DNA of 8,960 bases from NCBI GenBank assembly GCA_031283785.1, contig JAITBC010000272.1:1-8960 (forward strand), read 5' to 3'. Position 1 is the stretch's first letter. Every line of letters starts with the position of its first letter. The notes below the pieces were generated by a model, which saw only the letters and a program-made list of their open reading frames with translations, had not been told where the DNA came from and made no database searches. The position numbers and the translations under genes were made by a program. Of this stretch, positions 6,052 to 8,960 are shown piece by piece. This stretch comes from Tannerella sp. (lineage in GTDB: Bacteria; Bacteroidota; Bacteroidia; Bacteroidales; Tannerellaceae).

Positions 6052-7122
6052 TTATTTGGTTATATGTTTTATTGCCCCTGTTTCAGGATAAAAAATTACC
6101 TTTATGGGTTGTTTCTTATCTTCCATGAGAACCGGAATCAGCGTCTCCTGCATACCAAACTGAACAAACGGCAATTCTTTTTTGATAAGCGTCTTGTTAT
6201 TTCTGATTATCTCCACCCGCGCTCTTCCGGGTACATTATATACGATACCTTTAAGCATTTTAGCTTTTTCCCCGGCCTCTTTCGGGTTGAGTTCCGGCGC
6301 ACGTTCGAGCGCTGTAAGATTCATATAAACCGGTTCGCCGCCAAGATCATCGGCATCAAGGATTCCCTGTCTCGAAGAAAAGCGGAACAGCACTTCGTGT
6401 TCCAGTTCGTCTTCCGGCAATATGGAAACATCAAACCAGCTTGTTTCGCGGGTTTCGACGCCGGTGAAAAGCTGTGTCAACGCTTTTTCCTGCTCTTCAA
6501 GTTTCAGGATGACTATTTTCATCGCTTCGCCGTCGGGCGGCAGGTTGTCGGCATCGCCGGTCAGTATATCGGTACGGCTCTCGCGCAGATGATATATCTG
6601 TTTTGCGGCAACCTCCGCTTGCCTGGCTACCGAGCCGGCCATCAATAATTCTTCCGTATACACCGACGTCGGAGAAGGTATATTCGCCCTGCTTTTTTCC
6701 GCGTTTACTTCCTTTTCCTGCTCTTCGGGAACATACTGCTCATTGATTGCACATAACAAACCTTCCGGCGTAAGATAAGCAAACGGCGCCACCGTCTTCT
6801 GCTTAAATTCGATTTTATATACATTGTCCGGATCGGGAACGCCTTTGCTCACCAGTGTCACCTTCCCCAATTCATAATAAACGGCATCTTCCGCCGCAAC
6901 ATCTTTGATTCCGAGATAACGTTCCGCATATCTGTAGTACGGTCCGGTTTTTACCGTCACTTTGGTTACTTCAACGTTCACAATAAACGAAGTCAGGGGT
7001 AAAGAATACGTGACACCGTCGCCCGAGGCTTTCGTCGGAATAACCTTTTCCACTTTCGTCTGAGCCGTTGTTACGGCTACTGCATGCAATAATAAACCGA
7101 ATATTAATATTTTAATTTTCAT
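6052..7122 (-). CDS. secreted DUF4831 family protein
   Basis: Predicted protein of 356 residues of unknown function; the sequence pattern fits the Bacteroidota family DUF4831. Residues 1-20 form a signal peptide (MKIK, a hydrophobic core, then VTTA|QT), so the protein is exported, probably to the periplasm. There is no lipobox cysteine. Family-like features are TYSLPLTSFIVNVEV (38-52), PYYRYAERYLG (61-71), MAGSVARQAEVAAKQIYHLR (161-180) followed by ESRTDILTGD (181-190), and FDVSILPEDELEHEVLFRFS (230-249). No catalytic motif or membrane span after the signal peptide is visible. A well-formed promoter lies upstream (7153-7183) and the POT transporter follows, so a role connected with peptide handling is possible but not shown. 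Confidence 0.85.
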   Translation of the reverse strand: MKIKILIFGLLLHAVAVTTAQTKVEKVIPTKASGDGVTYSLPLTSFIVNVEVTKVTVKTGPYYRYAERYLGIKDVAAEDAVYYELGKVTLVSKGVPDPDNVYKIEFKQKTVAPFAYLTPEGLLCAINEQYVPEEQEKEVNAEKSRANIPSPTSVYTEELLMAGSVARQAEVAAKQIYHLRESRTDILTGDADNLPPDGEAMKIVILKLEEQEKALTQLFTGVETRETSWFDVSILPEDELEHEVLFRFSSRQGILDADDLGGEPVYMNLTALERAPELNPKEAGEKAKMLKGIVYNVPGRARVEIIRNNKTLIKKELPFVQFGMQETLIPVLMEDKKQPIKVIFYPETGAIKHITK

Positions 7123-7152
7123 TCCTACACGTGATGATTAAAAATAACCGCA

Positions 7153-7183
7153 CAAAACTAACTATTTTTTTGTAAAAGGCAAA
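7153..7183 (-). promoter_or_regulatory. promoter of the DUF4831-POT transporter operon
   Basis: On the minus strand TTTG (7183-7180) is followed by a 19-bp spacer and TAGTTTTG (7160-7153), matching the Bacteroidota promoter form. The start of transcription would be near 7147, about 25 nt before the ATG. It is divergent from the promoter of the DUF3467 gene, whose -7 box lies 20 bp away. Confidence 0.65.
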
Positions 7184-7202
7184 TTTTTTCAAAAGTAAAA
7201 TG

Positions 7203-7210
7203 TATTTTTG
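7203..7210 (+). promoter_or_regulatory. probable -7 box for the DUF3467 gene
   Basis: TATTTTTG fits TAnnTTTG. There is no clear TTTG at 19-21 bp upstream. The predicted leader is about 50 nt and would begin with a small perfect hairpin, AGCAAA-CAT-TTTGCT (7219-7233). Confidence 0.45.
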
Positions 7211-7266
7211 CACCGGATAGCAAACATTTTGCTTCCCAACAGCGAATCATAAAAAAGTAAATTAAT

Positions 7267-7587
7267 ATGGAAAACAACAATCCGAAACAAAACCAGATTC
7301 AAGTAGAACTGACAGACGACGTTGCACAGGGCACGTATGCTAATTTAGCCGTCATTGCACATTCGTCGTCCGAGTTTATTATAGATTTTATACGCATCGT
7401 TCCCGGAACGCAAAAAGCCAAGGTCAAAAGCCGCATTATCCTTACCCCCGACAATGCCCAAAGATTGTTGCTTGCCCTACAGGACAATGTGCGGAAGTTT
7501 GAGGAAACGATTAAAAACGGCGGGAACAACCATCTCCCGTTCGGCGAACTTATACCCCCGATAGGAGGCATGCCGGGGGAAGCATAG
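7267..7587 (+). CDS. DUF3467 family protein
   Basis: Predicted small cytoplasmic protein of 106 residues, with no signal peptide or membrane segment. It fits DUF3467, a short family common in Bacteroidota: QIQVELTDDVAQGTYANLAV (11-30), HSSSEFIIDFIRIVPG (32-47), KVKSRIILTPDNAQRLLLAL (52-71) and a Gly/Pro-rich tail ending GGMPGEA. Function unknown; it is sometimes described as a small beta-rich domain, with no known reaction. The ATG at 7267 gives the usual acidic, Asn/Gln-rich N-terminus. It stands alone on the plus strand, divergent from DUF4831 and convergent with the carbamoyltransferase gene. The sequence around its stop codon is repeated 70 bp downstream. Confidence 0.9.
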   Translation: MENNNPKQNQIQVELTDDVAQGTYANLAVIAHSSSEFIIDFIRIVPGTQKAKVKSRIILTPDNAQRLLLALQDNVRKFEETIKNGGNNHLPFGELIPPIGGMPGEA

Positions 7588-7596
7588 TTTTTTCAA
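7563..7596 (+). repeat. first copy of a duplicated DUF3467 3' end
   Basis: AGGAGGCATGCCGG followed by GGGAAGCATAG and a T run up to CAA. It encodes the last residues of the DUF3467 protein and its TAG stop. It is matched by 7633-7665 in the same direction, offset by 70 bp, at about 29 of 34 aligned positions with one gap. Confidence 0.75.
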
Positions 7597-7632
7597 CGGC
7601 GCGTTCAATGAGACGCCGGCAAAGCCGACCGG

Positions 7633-7665
7633 AGGAGGCATGCCGGTGAAAGCATAGCTCTTCAA
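7633..7665 (+). repeat. second copy of the DUF3467 3' end
   Basis: AGGAGGCATGCCGG followed by TGAAAGCATAG and CTCTTCAA. In its own frame this copy reads GGMPVKA-stop, an echo of the true C-terminus GGMPGEA-stop. The offset of 70 bp puts it in a different frame from the gene. The copy lies between two convergent genes, and a 7-bp inverted repeat, CGACCGG (7626-7632) / CCGGTCG (7673-7679), flanks it. Confidence 0.75.
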
Positions 7666-7695
7666 TTCGTTGCCGGTCGATACGCCCCTCTGAAT

Positions 7696-8655
7696 TTACC
7701 GGCCTGCGCTTTCCAGTATCTTTTTTAACACGGCCTGCGCCGATATTTCCCGGTTAGCGGCTTCCGGTATGACGATGCTTTGAGGACTTTCTATAACGTC
7801 GTCCGTGACAATCATATTCCGGCGAACAGGCAGACAATGCATGAAAAAGGCGTTATTCGTCAGCGCCATCTTTTCCTCATCGACTGTCCATGAACGATCC
7901 GTATTAAGAACCTTTCCGTAATCAGGGTCATTGTATGCGGCCCAGTTTTTAGCATATATAAAATCCGCTCCTTCGAATGCCCTGCGCTGATCATATTCTA
8001 TACGCGCCCGACCTGTAAATGCGGGATCCAGTTCATAGCCTTCGGGATGTGTAATCACAAACTCATAGTCCGTAGCGTTCATCCATTCGGCAAAACTGTT
8101 GGGGACAGCCTGAGGCAGCGCACGCGGATGCGGCGCCCATGTCATAACGACTTTCGGGCGTTCCGTCTTCTTATATTCCTCGATAGTGATCAGGTCGGCA
8201 TAACTTTGCAACGGATGGCGGGTAGCTGCCTCCATACTAAATACGGAACGGCCGGAATATTTTATAAACTGTTCGAGGATGACTTCATTATAATCATCGT
8301 CCTTATTCTCGAACCGGGCAAACGAGCGAACGCCTATCACATCACAATAACAGCCCATCACCGGTATGGCCTCCAGCAAATGTTCCGGCTTGTCGCCATC
8401 CATAATAACGCCCCGCTCGGTCTCAAGCTTCCATGCCCCATGATTCAGATCCAGCACAATGGTATTCATGCCGAGATTCATAGCCGCTTTCTGTGTGCTG
8501 AGGCGCGTACGAAGACTTGAATTGAAGAATATCATCAACAACGTTTTGTTACGCCCAAGCCCGGTATACCGGAAACGGTCCTTTTTTATTTCCAGCGCAT
8601 CATTAACAGCTTGTCTGATATCACCTATATCCTGCACTTTTGTAAAATGTTTCAT
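7696..8655 (-). CDS. argF': N-succinylornithine carbamoyltransferase (SOTCase)
   Basis: Predicted protein of 319 residues of the aspartate/ornithine carbamoyltransferase family. The carbamoyl-phosphate site SSLRTRLS is at 46-53, RHPLQSYAD at 146-154 and HCLPVRR at 273-279. The sequence follows the B. fragilis enzyme closely: GAWKLETERGVIMDGDKPEH (73-92) and TWAPHPRALPQAVPNSFAEW (172-191). Residue 90 is Pro. In the family, Glu at the equivalent place (Glu92 in Xanthomonas AOTCase) gives N-acetylornithine specificity, while Pro90 gives N-succinylornithine specificity. The likely reaction is therefore carbamoyl phosphate plus N-succinylornithine to N-succinylcitrulline in arginine synthesis. It is monocistronic within the window; a palindrome overlaps its probable -7 box. 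No other arginine gene is in the window. Confidence 0.95.
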   Translation of the reverse strand: MKHFTKVQDIGDIRQAVNDALEIKKDRFRYTGLGRNKTLLMIFFNSSLRTRLSTQKAAMNLGMNTIVLDLNHGAWKLETERGVIMDGDKPEHLLEAIPVMGCYCDVIGVRSFARFENKDDDYNEVILEQFIKYSGRSVFSMEAATRHPLQSYADLITIEEYKKTERPKVVMTWAPHPRALPQAVPNSFAEWMNATDYEFVITHPEGYELDPAFTGRARIEYDQRRAFEGADFIYAKNWAAYNDPDYGKVLNTDRSWTVDEEKMALTNNAFFMHCLPVRRNMIVTDDVIESPQSIVIPEAANREISAQAVLKKILESAGR

Positions 8656-8706
8656 ACTTGATTATTTTTAAAAAGGGGCGCAATTTCGGAAAAATCTCAT
8701 ATATTC

Positions 8707-8720
8707 GCAAATATATTTGC
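8707..8720. promoter_or_regulatory. 14-bp perfect palindrome over the SOTCase promoter
   Basis: GCAAATATATTTGC equals its own reverse complement. It contains TATATTTG on the minus strand (8715-8708), a good -7 box for the carbamoyltransferase gene with a leader of about 45 nt, and the same word on the plus strand (8712-8719). No TTTG element is seen at the right distance. The AT-rich symmetrical core could be an operator, for example for an ArgR-type repressor, but this is not shown. A direct repeat CTGTAAAT (8731-8738 and 8750-8757, 19 bp apart) lies just upstream. Confidence 0.45.
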
Positions 8721-8809
8721 AAAATCCACTCTGTAAATATGTTAATTATCTGTAAATCAGAAAAATAATTCAACATTCACATACACGGCCGGAGAAAAAA
8801 AGGTGGTGA

Positions 8810-8960
8810 TGTAAAAAGATAAAGAAAAACGGCAGAAAAATATCGAAAAAGCAGAATTATTTGTGTAAGACATGTGGGCGTCAGTTTATTGGCGATCATG
8901 CCCTGCACTACAAAGGATGTCCTTCAGGCCGGACAGAGATATCGTGGCAATTGAGAAAAT
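8810..8960 (+). pseudogene. N-terminally incomplete IS1-family InsA-like protein, continues past the window
   Basis: From 8810 one frame reads 50 residues to the window edge with the pattern of InsA-type IS1 zinc-finger proteins: KKNGRK, then KKQNYLCKTCGRQFIGDHAL and YKGCPSGRTEISWQLRK. The second C-x2-C pair of the zinc finger is present (residues 19 and 22 of this segment). The first pair is missing except for one Cys at its start. A TGA lies directly upstream in frame (8807-8809) and there is no ATG in the segment, so the 5' end appears truncated or decayed. GGTGATGT at 8805-8812 resembles the terminal bases of IS1 (GGTGATG), though it lies too close to the zinc-finger code for a normal left end. 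Whether an insB part follows cannot be seen. Confidence 0.6.

Noticed and set aside
6028..6648. 206-codon open frame on the plus strand
   Set aside because: Lies antisense to the DUF4831 gene, which has a signal peptide, family features and a promoter; this frame resembles no known protein.
7597..7618. CGGCG / CGCCG short hairpin between DUF3467 and the carbamoyltransferase gene
   Set aside because: Only 5 bp with a 12-nt loop; followed on the minus strand by TTGAAAAAAC, not by T, so it is not a convincing terminator on either strand.
7477..7665. 62-codon open frame on the minus strand across the duplicated segment
   Set aside because: It overlaps the DUF3467 gene in antisense; its two similar halves only reflect the DNA duplication.
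8047..8520. 157-codon open frame on the plus strand
   Set aside because: Antisense to the very well conserved carbamoyltransferase gene.
1..8960. Search for CRISPR arrays, tRNA or rRNA genes, integrase attachment sites or defence gene cassettes
   Set aside because: No repeat-spacer pattern, cloverleaf-like or rRNA-like segment, or recognisable defence protein was seen; apart from the IS1-like remnant the window is housekeeping sequence.

Overview
The window is a chromosomal segment of a Bacteroidota bacterium, most likely Bacteroidales. Three things point there. The gene families DUF4831, DUF3467 and an N-succinylornithine-type carbamoyltransferase are typical of that lineage. The order yicC-gmk-nadD also fits. 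Several upstream regions carry the Bacteroidota promoter form (TTTG, 19 bp, TAnnTTTG) with little or no Shine-Dalgarno sequence. The genus cannot be fixed from this window.

Layout, left to right. Positions 1-149 are non-coding, with a possible promoter reading off the left edge. Three genes on the minus strand follow, read right to left: tsaB (tRNA t6A synthesis), a stand-alone LytTR DNA-binding protein with its own promoter, and a membrane FHA/zinc-ribbon protein whose start overlaps the end of the LytTR gene. A 247-bp divergent intergenic region (2054-2300) separates tsaB from the plus-strand operon yicC-gmk-nadD (RNase, guanylate kinase, NAD biosynthesis). A perfect 18-bp inverted repeat lies between yicC and gmk. 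nadD converges, with a 4-bp gap, on a minus-strand pair: a secreted DUF4831 protein followed by a POT-family peptide transporter. DUF3467 diverges from DUF4831. Beyond it are a duplicated DUF3467 3' end and a minus-strand carbamoyltransferase of the arginine pathway that carries Pro90, the residue linked to succinylornithine specificity. The right edge holds the N-terminally incomplete start of an IS1-type InsA reading frame.

Most of the window is ordinary housekeeping sequence. The parts most worth following are the LytTR/FHA pair, which looks like a small signalling module with candidate LytTR direct repeats upstream of its promoter, the large yicC-gmk hairpin, a terminator-like inverted repeat inside nadD that faces the converging transporter gene, and the frame-breaking duplication at the end of the DUF3467 gene. 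I saw no rRNA, tRNA, CRISPR array or complete mobile element.
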